Shown here: positions 42,690 through 50,904 of the stretch, one piece after another
Numbering within the stretch: the stretch's first letter is position 1
Layout of the letters: each line of letters begins with the position of its first letter
From: Pseudomonadota bacterium
GTDB lineage: Bacteria; Pseudomonadota; Gammaproteobacteria; Xanthomonadales; Xanthomonadaceae
NCBI GenBank assembly: GCA_023419315.1
Contig: JAEZYE010000059.1
Coordinates: 38,867-102,866, forward strand
Direction of reading: 5' to 3'
DNA: 64,000 nucleotides
Position numbers and translations under genes: made by a program
The notes under the pieces: model-generated
Told to the model about the DNA's origin: nothing
Database searches by the model: none
The model's input: only the letters and a program-made list of their open reading frames with translations

Positions 42690-44141
42690 ATGACCACGCC
42701 GGAACTGCTCGCGATTCTGGTCAAGACCAGCTATCTGGTCGCCGCCACCCTGTTCCTGCTCGGCCTGCAGCGCATGGCGTCGCCGAAAACGGCGCGCAGC
42801 GGCATCCGCTGGGCGGGGCTGGGCATGCTGATCGCCACCGTGGCGACATTCTTCCTGCCTGATCTGCACAACATCCCGCTGATCATCGCCGCCATCGCGA
42901 TCGGAACGGCGGCCGCCTGGGTGTCCGGCAAGCAGGTCGCGATTACCGACATGCCGCAGATGGTCGCGCTCTACAACGGCATGGGCGGCGGTTCGGCCGC
43001 GGCCATCGGCGCGGTGGAGTTGCTGCGCTTCGCCTTCCTGGTGCACGGCGTGGACACCTCGCATTTCTCCGAAGCGGCCCTGGTCGAACGTGCGGCGCGG
43101 ATGCCGGGCACGGTGACGCTGGCCCTGGCGGTGATCGGTTCGGCGATCGGCGCGGTGTCGCTGTCCGGTTCGGTGATCGCCTGGGCCAAGCTGGACGGGC
43201 GGCTGGACAAGCGCGTGGTGTTCCCCGGCCAGCAGGCTTTCAATCTGCTGGTGTTCGTGGCGATGGTGGTGCTGGGCGCATGGGCGGCCATCACGCTGTC
43301 GACGCCGATCATCATTGCGTTCTTCGTGGTCGCGCTTTTGCTTGGCGTGCTGATGACGCTGCCGATCGGCGGCGCGGACATGCCGGTCGTGATCTCGCTG
43401 TACAACGCGTTCACCGGGCTCGCGGTGGCATTCGAAGGTTATGTGCTGGGCAATGAGGCCTTGATCATCGCCGGCATGATGGTCGGCGCGGCGGGCATCC
43501 TGCTGACGCGGCTGATGGCCAAGGCGATGAACCGGCCGATCCGCAACGTGCTGTTCTCCAACTTCGGCGGCGGCGCGCAGGCGCAGGAAATCGCCGGAAC
43601 ACAGAAGCCCATCGAGGCCGGTGACGTTGCCGCGATGATGGCGTTCGCCGAACGCGTGGTCATCGTGCCGGGCTATGGCATGGCGGTCGCGCAGGCACAG
43701 CACAAGATCTGGGAGCTCACGCAGCGGCTCATCGAGCGCGGCGTCAAGGTGAAGTTCGCGATCCATCCGGTGGCCGGGCGCATGCCGGGGCACATGAACG
43801 TGCTGCTCGCCGAGGCCGGCGTGCCCTATGACCTCATTGCCGACATGGACGACATCAACCCGGAGTTCGCCAACACCGACGTTTCACTGGTGATCGGCGC
43901 GAACGACGTGGTGAATCCGGTGGCGAAAACGGATCCGGCTTCACCGATCTACGGCATGCCGATTCTAGATGTGGTCAACAGCCGCAATACCATCGTCATC
44001 AAGCGCGGCAAGGGTACCGGTTTCGCCGGCATCGAGAACGCGCTGTTCTACGCCGACAACACGCGCATGCTCTACGGCGACGGCGCGGAAATGGCGAGCG
44101 CGCTGGTCAGCGAGCTGAAAGCGCTGGACGGCGGGCACTGA
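42690..44141 (+). CDS. pntB: NAD(P) transhydrogenase subunit beta
   Basis: Inner-membrane and NADP(H)-binding subunit, 483 residues. About eight transmembrane helices occupy the first 280 residues, with TDMPQMVALYNGMGGGSAA and GGADMPVVISLYNAFTGLA as the channel signatures. The cytoplasmic dIII domain follows, with VIVPGYGMAVAQAQH (NADP fingerprint), HPVAGRMPGHMNVLLAEA and KRGKGTGFAGIEN. Start MTTPELLAIL with GGAGG 7 bases upstream. A 6-base GC stem (44130-44147) spans the stop codon. Confidence 0.97.
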   Translation: MTTPELLAILVKTSYLVAATLFLLGLQRMASPKTARSGIRWAGLGMLIATVATFFLPDLHNIPLIIAAIAIGTAAAWVSGKQVAITDMPQMVALYNGMGGGSAAAIGAVELLRFAFLVHGVDTSHFSEAALVERAARMPGTVTLALAVIGSAIGAVSLSGSVIAWAKLDGRLDKRVVFPGQQAFNLLVFVAMVVLGAWAAITLSTPIIIAFFVVALLLGVLMTLPIGGADMPVVISLYNAFTGLAVAFEGYVLGNEALIIAGMMVGAAGILLTRLMAKAMNRPIRNVLFSNFGGGAQAQEIAGTQKPIEAGDVAAMMAFAERVVIVPGYGMAVAQAQHKIWELTQRLIERGVKVKFAIHPVAGRMPGHMNVLLAEAGVPYDLIADMDDINPEFANTDVSLVIGANDVVNPVAKTDPASPIYGMPILDVVNSRNTIVIKRGKGTGFAGIENALFYADNTRMLYGDGAEMASALVSELKALDGGH

Positions 44142-44183
44142 CCCGCCGCGCGGCATTGGGCCGAGGCCCGGGCGCGCACGCCC

Positions 44184-44597
44184 TCAGCGGCGCGCCAGCC
44201 AGGCGGCTGCCACCGGAGCGGCAAGGACGTGGAAGACATCGAGCGGGCCGTTGGCCAGGCGCGTCAGCGTCCAGGCGTGTTCCGGGCCCAGTCGCAGGGC
44301 CGATTCCCAGGGCAGCAACCCCAGCGCGAAACCGAGCTGGCTGGCGATGGTGAACCAGTGCGCCAGCACGGCCATCAGCAGCGTCGCGATGGCGGCGGTT
44401 GCGCTGCGGACGATGCCGGGTTGCATGCCACCGAATCGCAGCATCAGCACCGCGTCGACCGCACCGAGCCAGGCCATCCAGTTCACTTGCCGGCCCAGAT
44501 AGAGCGCCAGCAACACCCAGATGGCGGTGAAGCAGACCCCGCCAACAAGCAGAACCAGCGGGGCAATCCAGCGGGACGAACGGGTGCTCGGGCTCAT
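44184..44597 (-). CDS. small integral membrane protein, unknown
   Basis: A 137-residue protein with four predicted transmembrane helices (about 10-33, 36-50, 57-80, 113-135). There is no motif I recognise. Start ATG 44597 (MSPSTRSSRW) gives a short basic N-terminus; the frame is open further upstream without hydrophobic or conserved content. Divergent from sufT with 128 bases between them. Function unknown. Confidence 0.7.
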   Translation of the reverse strand: MSPSTRSSRWIAPLVLLVGGVCFTAIWVLLALYLGRQVNWMAWLGAVDAVLMLRFGGMQPGIVRSATAAIATLLMAVLAHWFTIASQLGFALGLLPWESALRLGPEHAWTLTRLANGPLDVFHVLAAPVAAAWLARR

Positions 44598-44725
44598 GGG
44601 CGATCCAGACGGGGCCGCCAAGCATAGGGCATCGGCGCGGGTGCTCCACGGCTGCAGGCCCCTGCGGCGGGGCGGGCTACAATACCGCTCTTGGCGCATC
44701 CCCCCGGCGTCCCCATGTGACTGGC

Positions 44726-45277
44726 ATGTATTCACGCAGCAGCGAACCTGTCCAATTCGAACGCGATTGCCCGGCCGTCCTCGTGCCGCAGGGCGAGAGC
44801 GTCACCCTTCCCGCGGGCACCTACGGCTACATCACCCAGGCATTGGGCGGCAGCTATACGGTGTTCGTCGAAGGCAACCTGTTCCGCATCGCTGGCAAGG
44901 ATGCCGATGCCATCGGCAAGGAGCCGGTCGAGCCGCTGTCGCTGCCCGAGAACGCCAGCGACGATGAAGTCGAGGCGATGGTGTGGCAGCAGTTGCGTAC
45001 CTGTTTCGATCCGGAGATTCCGTTCAACATCGTCGATCTCGGCCTCGTGTACGAGGCCAAGCTGGCGCATCGTGAAGATGGCCGGCGCGATGTCGAGGTC
45101 AAGATGACGCTGACCGCCCCGGGCTGCGGCATGGGGGAAATCCTGGTCGATGACGTGCGCAGCAAGCTGGAGATGATTCCGACGATCGCCGAGGCCGATG
45201 TCGAGCTGGTGTTCGATCCGCCGTGGGGCCGCCACATGATGTCCGAAGCGGCCAAGCTGGAAACCGGCATGCTCTGA
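44726..45277 (+). CDS. sufT: putative Fe-S cluster assembly protein SufT
   Basis: SufT-type protein of 183 residues: an N-terminal domain of about 70 residues with CPAVLVPQGESVTLPAG, and a C-terminal DUF59/MIP18 domain with the signature NIVDLGLVYEAKL, KMTLTAPGCGMGEIL and VFDPPWGRHMMSEAA. The cysteine in PGCGMG is typical of the DUF59 metal-sulphur-carrier group. SufT supports maturation of Fe-S proteins. No suf genes are nearby in this window. A GTG at 44717 is a possible earlier start. ilvE follows after 41 bases. Confidence 0.9.
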   Translation: MYSRSSEPVQFERDCPAVLVPQGESVTLPAGTYGYITQALGGSYTVFVEGNLFRIAGKDADAIGKEPVEPLSLPENASDDEVEAMVWQQLRTCFDPEIPFNIVDLGLVYEAKLAHREDGRRDVEVKMTLTAPGCGMGEILVDDVRSKLEMIPTIAEADVELVFDPPWGRHMMSEAAKLETGML

Positions 45278-45318
45278 GGCGCCGGCCCTTTTTTCGCAGT
45301 CGAGTACAGGAAGGAATG

Positions 45319-46425
45319 ATGAACGTCGCTACCGCCGCACCGCTGGTCTATCGGACTGAAAACTCCACGCGCGCGCGCACTGCCGCCGAGCGCGAGGCCA
45401 TCCTCGCCGCGCCGGGTTTCGGCTTGCACTTCACCGATCACATGATCGCCATCCAGTGGGACAAGACCCAGGGCTGGCACGATGCCGAAGTGCGTCCCTA
45501 CGGTCCGCTTGCGCTGGATCCGGCGGCCTCGGTGCTGCATTACGGGCAGGAGATTTTCGAAGGCATCAAGGCGTATCGCCATGCCGACGGTTCAATCTGG
45601 ACCTTCCGTCCCGAAGCCAACGGCGAGCGCCTGCAACGTTCCGCGCGCCGCCTGGCGCTGCCGGAACTGCCGGTGTCCGAGTTCGTCGAATCGCTGCGCC
45701 AACTCATTGCCGTGGACGGTGACTGGGTGCCGTCGGCGCCGGAAACCAGCCTGTATTTCCGTCCCTTCATGATCGGCACCGAAGCCTTCCTCGGTGTACG
45801 CGCCGCGCAGGAAGCCGGCTACTACGTCATCGCCAGTCCGGCCGGCCCTTATTTCGCCAAGGGCGTGGCGCCGGTCTCGATCTGGCTGTCCACTGACTAC
45901 GCGCGTGCGGCCAAGGGCGGCACCGGCGCGGCCAAATGCGGCGGCAACTACGCGGCCTCGCTGTTGCCACAGCGCGAAGCAGCCGCACAGGGCTGTTCGC
46001 AGGTGCTGTTCCTGGATCCGGTCGAAGGCAAGTATCTGGAAGAACTCGGCGGCATGAACGTCTTCCTGATCTACAAGGACAACCGCATCGTCACGCCGGA
46101 ACTGTCCGGCAGCATCCTGGAAGGCATCACGCGCTCCAGCATCCTGCAGCTGGCGCGCGATCGCGGCATGACCGTGGAAGAACGCAAGGTGTCCATCGAC
46201 GAATGGAAGCAGGGCGTGGAGTCGGGCGACATCGTGGAAGCGTTCGCCTGCGGTACAGCCGCTGTCATCACGCCGATTGGCGAACTCAAGGGCAAGGATT
46301 TCTCCATCGGCAACGCCAACGCGCCGGCCGGCGCGATCACGATGTCGATTCGCCAGGAGCTGACCGATATCCAGTACGGCCGGGTGCCGGATCGCCACGG
46401 TTGGCTGGTCAAGCTCAGTGCCTGA
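45319..46425 (+). CDS. ilvE: branched-chain amino acid aminotransferase
   Basis: PLP-dependent fold IV transaminase of the eukaryotic-like BCAT type, 368 residues. The internal aldimine lysine is Lys206 in GTGAAKCGGNYAASL; YFRPFMIGTEAFLGV, LEELGGMNVFLIYKD and GTAAVITPIGEL bind cofactor and substrate. It makes Leu, Ile and Val from their keto acids. Two ATGs lie in tandem (45316 and 45319), preceded by AGGAAGGA; the second has the better spacing. A strong terminator follows. Confidence 0.96.
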   Translation: MNVATAAPLVYRTENSTRARTAAEREAILAAPGFGLHFTDHMIAIQWDKTQGWHDAEVRPYGPLALDPAASVLHYGQEIFEGIKAYRHADGSIWTFRPEANGERLQRSARRLALPELPVSEFVESLRQLIAVDGDWVPSAPETSLYFRPFMIGTEAFLGVRAAQEAGYYVIASPAGPYFAKGVAPVSIWLSTDYARAAKGGTGAAKCGGNYAASLLPQREAAAQGCSQVLFLDPVEGKYLEELGGMNVFLIYKDNRIVTPELSGSILEGITRSSILQLARDRGMTVEERKVSIDEWKQGVESGDIVEAFACGTAAVITPIGELKGKDFSIGNANAPAGAITMSIRQELTDIQYGRVPDRHGWLVKLSA

Positions 46426-46444
46426 TTGATCGGCGGATGAAAGA

Positions 46445-46473
46445 AAAAGCCGGGCATTGCCCGGCTTTTTTTC
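46445..46473. terminator. bidirectional terminator after ilvE
   Basis: 12-base perfect stem (46445-46456 with 46460-46471, arm AAAAAGCCGGGC) with a 3-base loop and a run of seven T on the plus strand and A-rich flank on the other side. It serves ilvE and the convergent asparaginase-domain gene. Confidence 0.95.
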
Positions 46474-46482
46474 TGGCTTTCG

Positions 46483-46968
46483 TCAGGCCGCCTCGAAGCG
46501 GTTGGCGGCCACGTTCTTGCGGACTTTCATCGGGTCCCAGATGCGCCCGTTCATGGCAATGTAGACGCCGGGCGGCAACGATTGCACCGCGCCCACCGCG
46601 CACCCGATGTTGAACTCGGCATCGGAGCCGCGGAAGCGGGCCGGATTGAGCGCGCCGGTCATGACGATCGTCTTGTCCGTGATCGACTGCAGCACCTGCC
46701 CGGTCTGCACCATTGAATCGGTGCCATGCGTGATCAGCACGTGGCGCGCCGGCTGCGCCGCGATCGTCGCGCGGATCAGTTCGCGGTCGGCGTCGGTGAT
46801 GTGCAGGGAATCCTTGCGGATGATGGGGATGACGGTGAAGCGGAATGCGACGCCGAGTTCCTTGAGGATCTGGCCGATCTGCGGATCACCGACCTGATAG
46901 TCCGACTTGTCGTCGAAGTAGATCTTGTCGATCGTGCCGCCGGTGGTGACGATCAGCAGCTCTTCCAT
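46483..46968 (-). CDS. stand-alone asparaginase N-terminal-domain protein
   Basis: 161 residues, about half of a normal L-asparaginase. The first active-site block TTGGTIDK (8-15) and the second LITHGTDSM are intact, with the catalytic threonines, and IVMTGALNPARFRGSDAEFN follows. The C-terminal domain that completes the substrate site from a neighbouring subunit is absent. No frameshift is apparent: the next gene starts in a different sequence class with its own signal peptide. Such single-domain proteins exist in databases as asparaginase-domain proteins; substrate unknown. Confidence 0.85.
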   Translation of the reverse strand: MEELLIVTTGGTIDKIYFDDKSDYQVGDPQIGQILKELGVAFRFTVIPIIRKDSLHITDADRELIRATIAAQPARHVLITHGTDSMVQTGQVLQSITDKTIVMTGALNPARFRGSDAEFNIGCAVGAVQSLPPGVYIAMNGRIWDPMKVRKNVAANRFEAA

Positions 46969-46969
46969 T

Positions 46970-47719
46970 TCATTGCTCCTGCGCTGCGGCGTCAGCCGCC
47001 TGCGCCTCTTCGGGGGTGACCAGGTGGTAGGTGTCGCCGTAGACCTCGCACAGGGACAGCCATTGCGGGCCGGGCGGTGCGGCGACGCGCCAATTATCGC
47101 CGCTGCGGCGGCTGAAGGTGCACCGTGCCTCGTCGTTTCCTTCGTCCATGGCGCCGGCGCCGGCGCCGACGGTGATCATCCAGTCCATCGGCGCATCCCG
47201 CAGTGACGCGGTGGCCGCGTCCATCCGCCAGGCGTGGTATTCCCACGAACAGCAGCTGGCGCGCCCGGACTCCACGAGATGGCCGTCGAGGTAACGCAGA
47301 TCCGAATATCCGCCGCTGAAGAAATGGACGAGTTCGCCACGCGCTTCCGACCAGCGATACAGATCGCCCAGGCAGTTCGGGCCCGCGCCGCACATGCCGC
47401 GCGCTTCGACTTCATGCATGCCGTCGCCGTCGATGTCGACGAACGAGACGGCACGGATCGGCTCGCCGAAGTCGTCGCGGTCCAGCGCCAGCATGTGGCG
47501 GAACCGGTCTGAACCTGGCGCGGCGTACTCGATGGCGAAGGACGGATACGCATCTTCCGCGGCATCCGCCGTATCCACGCAGCGCACGTTCAATCGCAGC
47601 CGGGCGCCATCGCGCTGGCTGACCTGTTCGCTGGACGGCGTGCAGGCGTCCTGCGCCCATGCCGGCGGGCCGTAGGCGAACAGCAGCAGGAAAGCACAGA
47701 CGCTGCCGAAGCGGATCAT
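46970..47719 (-). CDS. secreted protein of unknown function
   Basis: 249 residues with signal peptide at 1-23 (FLLLFAYGPPAWA). The mature part has at least seven cysteines and a calcium-binding-like DIDGDGMHEVEARG loop, and later SCCSWEYHAWRMD. No known domain is recognised with confidence; the DxDxDG loop is like an FG-GAP/dockerin type calcium site. Its ATG overlaps the DUF2069 gene stop (ATGA) and it ends one base before the asparaginase-domain gene starts, so these genes are one transcript. Confidence 0.8.
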   Translation of the reverse strand: MIRFGSVCAFLLLFAYGPPAWAQDACTPSSEQVSQRDGARLRLNVRCVDTADAAEDAYPSFAIEYAAPGSDRFRHMLALDRDDFGEPIRAVSFVDIDGDGMHEVEARGMCGAGPNCLGDLYRWSEARGELVHFFSGGYSDLRYLDGHLVESGRASCCSWEYHAWRMDAATASLRDAPMDWMITVGAGAGAMDEGNDEARCTFSRRSGDNWRVAAPPGPQWLSLCEVYGDTYHLVTPEEAQAADAAAQEQ

Positions 47720-48048
47720 CCGCGCCTCTTTCCAAAACGCGCGCGCAGTCCCGGCCAACTGGCGGCGAGGACGATGACGAGCGAGAGCACGATCTCCATC
47801 CATCCCCACAGCGCGAGTTCCGGGTAGCTGTAGGCGGTCATCACGCCGTGACTGAACCAGAACAGGCCGAACACGCCGGACCAGAACGCCGCACGTGTGC
47901 TTCCGCCCCACACGCCCAACGCAAGCAGCAGTGCTGGCAGCGGGAAAACCAGCATCGTCGCCACGAAATGCTTGTCGTGCCAGAACCAGCCGAGATAGAG
48001 CAGGGCCAGCAAGGGCAATGCGATGCCGAGCAGAAGACGCGCGCTCAT
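47716..48048 (-). CDS. DUF2069 membrane protein
   Basis: 110 residues, four transmembrane helices filling most of the chain, ending in a basic tail LRARFGKRRG. This is the DUF2069 type usually encoded beside wrbA in xanthomonads and pseudomonads; function unknown. Coupled at both ends by ATGA overlaps, upstream to the WrbA-like gene and downstream to the secreted unknown. Confidence 0.88.
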   Translation of the reverse strand: MSARLLLGIALPLLALLYLGWFWHDKHFVATMLVFPLPALLLALGVWGGSTRAAFWSGVFGLFWFSHGVMTAYSYPELALWGWMEIVLSLVIVLAASWPGLRARFGKRRG

Positions 48049-48644
48049 TGCGTGGCCTCCAGCCGCCGCGCGACATCCGCGACGCGACGCCCCAGTGCAC
48101 GCGCGAGCGTGGCTTCTTCATCGGTGGGTTGCGGATCATCCTGGCTGCCGGCGACGTGGCTGGCGCCGTAGGGCGTGCCGCCGCTGCGGGTGCTGCTCAG
48201 CAAGGGCTCGGTGAACGGAATGCCGACCAGCAGGCAGCCGTGGTGCAGCAGCGGAATCTGCATCGACAGCAGCGTGGATTCCTGGCCGCCATGTTGCGTG
48301 GCGGTTGAGGTGAACACGGCTGCGGGTTTGCCGACCAGCGTACCGCTGGCCCATTCCGCACCCAGCCCATCGATGAAGTGCTTCAACGGTGCGGCCATGT
48401 TGCCGAAGCGCGTCGGACTGCCCACGATGATGCCGGCGCACTCGGCCAGATCCGCTGCATCCACGTAGGGCGCCCCGTCTTCGGGCACCGGTGGCATGGT
48501 CTGCTGCGTCACTGCCGCAACCGGCGGCACCGTGCGCAGGCGCGCCGACATGCCTTCGATCTCGCCGATGCCGCGTGCGATCTGACGCGCCAGGCGGGCC
48601 ACGGATCCGCCGCGGCTGTAGTAGAGGACGAGGATGTCCGGCAT
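48045..48644 (-). CDS. wrbA: NAD(P)H:quinone oxidoreductase, WrbA family
   Basis: Flavodoxin-fold quinone reductase, 199 residues. FMN phosphate loop VLYYSRGGSVARLA at the N-terminus, GIIVGSPTRFGNMAAPLKHF and FTSTATQHGGQESTLLSM are WrbA signatures, as is GTPYGASHVAG near the C-terminus. Two-electron reduction of quinones protects against redox cycling. First gene of the minus-strand operon wrbA, DUF2069, secreted unknown, asparaginase-domain. Confidence 0.93.
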   Translation of the reverse strand: MPDILVLYYSRGGSVARLARQIARGIGEIEGMSARLRTVPPVAAVTQQTMPPVPEDGAPYVDAADLAECAGIIVGSPTRFGNMAAPLKHFIDGLGAEWASGTLVGKPAAVFTSTATQHGGQESTLLSMQIPLLHHGCLLVGIPFTEPLLSSTRSGGTPYGASHVAGSQDDPQPTDEEATLARALGRRVADVARRLEATQ

Positions 48645-48732
48645 GCGGTGAAAGCCCCTTGAAATGACGGGCTAGTATCGCCGCTGGCGCGGGCGATGTC
48701 CCGATCCGGGCGCATCGGTTACCCTTCGCGCA

Positions 48733-50004
48733 ATGGAGCCTCTGGATTCCTTCAACCGCTGGACCGACCGCCTGCGCGATCGCGCACGTGCCGGCACCTT
48801 CTTCCGTTTCCTCGCCAAACGCTTCCTCGACGATCGCCTGTTCCAGGCCGCTGCTTCATTGGCGTACACCACGTTGTTCGCGCTGGTGCCGCTGGCGATG
48901 GTGGTGTTCGGCGTACTGGCCGCATTTCCCGTGTTCGAGCGCTGGAGCGATCAGCTCAGCGATTACATCTTCTCCAACTTCGTGCCGAGCGCCGCACGTT
49001 CGGCGCAGGTCTATATCAAGCAGTTCTCCGCGAGTGCGGGCCAGCTGACCGCTGTCGGCGTGATCGTGCTGGTGATCTCGCTGCTGATCACCCTCAACAG
49101 CATCGAAGCCACCTTCAACCGCATCTGGCGCGTGGCTTCTTCGCGCCCGAAGTTCGGGCGCTTTCTCGTGTACTGGACGGTGCTGACGCTGGGCGCGCTG
49201 GTCGCCGCCGCCTCGCTGGCGATGTCGGCGCGCTTCTTCGAACTGCCTGTGTTCGCCACCCAGGAAGGCCGTGCGCTGCAGACCATCGTGCTGACCGTGA
49301 CGCCGCTGCTGATCGAGTTCGCCGGCATCACGATGATCTATCGCGTCGTCCCGCACCGGACCATCAACCTGAGGTATGCGGTCGCGGGCGCGCTGCTGGC
49401 CACCGTGTTGCTGGAAGTCGTGAAGTGGGGCCTGGGCCTGTACCTGGGCAGCTTCAACACGTACCAGAAGATCTACAGCACCTTCGCCGCCGTGCCGATC
49501 CTGCTGATGTGGATCTACCTGTGCTGGGTCGCGATCCTGATGGGCGCGTCGCTGGCGTCTTCGATGGCCGCATTCCGCTATCAGCCGGTGTCGCTGCGCC
49601 TGCCGCTGGGCTACGAGTTGTATGGACTGCTGCGCATGCTGGGCCGCTTCCAGGAAGCGCGGCAGAGCGGGCACGGCCTGCACAGCGATCAGATCCAGGC
49701 GATGGAGCCGATGCTCACCGATTCGCTCATCCAGCAGATGCTCGGCCAACTGGGCAGCATCAACCTGCTGCGGCGCGACGAACAGGGCGAATGGCTGCTG
49801 GCGCGCGATCTCGACACCATGTCGATGGCCGAGCTGTATGAAGCCTGCCAATTGCGCGTGCCCATCGCCGAAGCGCATCTGCCGTTCCACGACGACTCGC
49901 TCGGCCAGGCCGCACGCAATGCGCTGGACGAACTCCGCGTGCCCTTGCGTGAGCTGCTGAAGCGCAAGGTCAGCGACATCTACCCGCACAGGACTGAAGA
50001 ATGA
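48733..50004 (+). CDS. YihY family inner-membrane protein
   Basis: 423 residues; about six transmembrane helices in the first 290 residues and a soluble winged-helix-like C-terminal part. Family signatures: FQAAASLAYTTLFALVPLAM, NSIEATFNRIWRV, GAIL-like AGALLATVLLEVVKWGLGLYL and YQKIYSTFAAVPILLMWIYL. Older annotation as ribonuclease BN is now considered wrong for this family; the true role is not known. Coupled to the TlpA-like lipoprotein gene by ATGA. Confidence 0.92.
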   Translation: MEPLDSFNRWTDRLRDRARAGTFFRFLAKRFLDDRLFQAAASLAYTTLFALVPLAMVVFGVLAAFPVFERWSDQLSDYIFSNFVPSAARSAQVYIKQFSASAGQLTAVGVIVLVISLLITLNSIEATFNRIWRVASSRPKFGRFLVYWTVLTLGALVAAASLAMSARFFELPVFATQEGRALQTIVLTVTPLLIEFAGITMIYRVVPHRTINLRYAVAGALLATVLLEVVKWGLGLYLGSFNTYQKIYSTFAAVPILLMWIYLCWVAILMGASLASSMAAFRYQPVSLRLPLGYELYGLLRMLGRFQEARQSGHGLHSDQIQAMEPMLTDSLIQQMLGQLGSINLLRRDEQGEWLLARDLDTMSMAELYEACQLRVPIAEAHLPFHDDSLGQAARNALDELRVPLRELLKRKVSDIYPHRTEE

Positions 50005-50618
50005 CCGCAAGACTGATCATGGTGTCCCTGCTGGCGCTGTCCGCGCTGGTGGCATGCAAACCGCAGGCGCCCGCGTCGCCGGGCGCGGCCGACCCGGCTG
50101 CTGCCAAGCCTGCTCCCGTACAGGCGATTGCGCCGGAGCCGGAAGACGCCGCACCGAACGCGAACGGCATGACCATCCGCGAAACGACGGCTCAGCAGCC
50201 GGCATTGCAGGTGCAGACGGTGGACGGCAAGCCGTTCGACCTCGCGACGCAGCGCGGCACGTGGGTGGTGGTGAATTTCTGGGCGACGTGGTGCGGTCCG
50301 TGCCTGAAGGAAATGCCCGAGTTGTCCGCGCTCGACGCCATGCGCGAGGACGTCGCGGTGGTCGGCCTGGCATACGAAGACATCACGCTCGAAGACATGC
50401 AGGCGTTCCTGAAGGAACATCCGGTCGTCTATCCGATTGCCATCGTGGATGTCATGTCGCCACCGGCCGATTTCGCGACACCGCGCGGTTTGCCGATGAC
50501 CTACCTGATCGATCCGCAGGGCAAGCTGGCGAAGGAATTCGCCGGCCCCGTCACCGCCGGTGACATCGAAGCGTTGATTGCCGCTGCGGGCGGAAAGCCC
50601 GGCAAGGCCGGCGGATGA
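50001..50618 (+). CDS. TlpA-like thioredoxin-fold lipoprotein
   Basis: 205 residues. Lipoprotein signal with lipobox LVAC (Cys19), then a proline/alanine-rich linker to about 60, then a TlpA/ResA domain with the redox pair WCGPC (Cys98, Cys101), VVNFWATWC and the cis-proline loop GLPMTYLIDPQGK. Membrane-tethered thiol-disulfide reductase, perhaps in cytochrome c maturation or periplasmic reduction. Coupled on both sides by ATGA overlaps to yihY and acylphosphatase genes. Confidence 0.92.
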   Translation: MTARLIMVSLLALSALVACKPQAPASPGAADPAAAKPAPVQAIAPEPEDAAPNANGMTIRETTAQQPALQVQTVDGKPFDLATQRGTWVVVNFWATWCGPCLKEMPELSALDAMREDVAVVGLAYEDITLEDMQAFLKEHPVVYPIAIVDVMSPPADFATPRGLPMTYLIDPQGKLAKEFAGPVTAGDIEALIAAAGGKPGKAGG

Positions 50619-50881
50619 GTGCGGCGCGGTTCCTGATCAGCGGCAAAGTGCAGGGCGTGTTCTTCCGCGCCTCGACCCGCGAGCAGGCGCAGCGCCTCGG
50701 GCTGACAGGCAGTGCGCGGAATCTTTCCGACGGCCGCGTTGAAGTGATCGCGGCGGGCGAGGGCGCCGCCATCGAAGCACTCGCTCAATGGCTGCAGCAC
50801 GGGCCACCCAGTGCGCGCGTCGATCGCGTCGAGCGCTTGCCTTTCAATGACGCTGTTGCAGACGGTTTCGAAGTGGGTTGA
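50615..50881 (+). CDS. acylphosphatase
   Basis: 88 residues, the usual length; hydrolyses the carboxyl-phosphate bond of acyl phosphates. The phosphate-binding loop GKVQGVFFRAST carries catalytic Arg18, and the catalytic asparagine is in ARNLSDGRVEV (Asn36). Last gene of the yihY operon. The end of its coding sequence, including the stop codon, forms one arm and the loop of an 18-base hairpin. Confidence 0.95.
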   Translation: MSAARFLISGKVQGVFFRASTREQAQRLGLTGSARNLSDGRVEVIAAGEGAAIEALAQWLQHGPPSARVDRVERLPFNDAVADGFEVG

Positions 50882-50897
50882 AACCGTCTGCAACAGC
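50852..50897. terminator. perfect 18-base hairpin at the end of acylphosphatase
   Basis: 18-base perfect inverted repeat (50852-50869 with 50880-50897, arm GCTGTTGCAGACGGTTTC) and a 10-base loop that contains most of the stop codon. It sits between convergent genes, so it can act on both strands. No T-run follows, so termination might be factor-assisted. Confidence 0.8.
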
Positions 50898-50904
50898 TGA
50901 CGAC

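Noticed and set aside
46483..47719. Asparaginase-domain gene and its upstream neighbour as one frameshifted asparaginase
   Set aside because: The neighbour starts with its own signal peptide and has no asparaginase C-terminal motifs; it also lies 5' of the asparaginase gene, the wrong side for a lost C-terminus.
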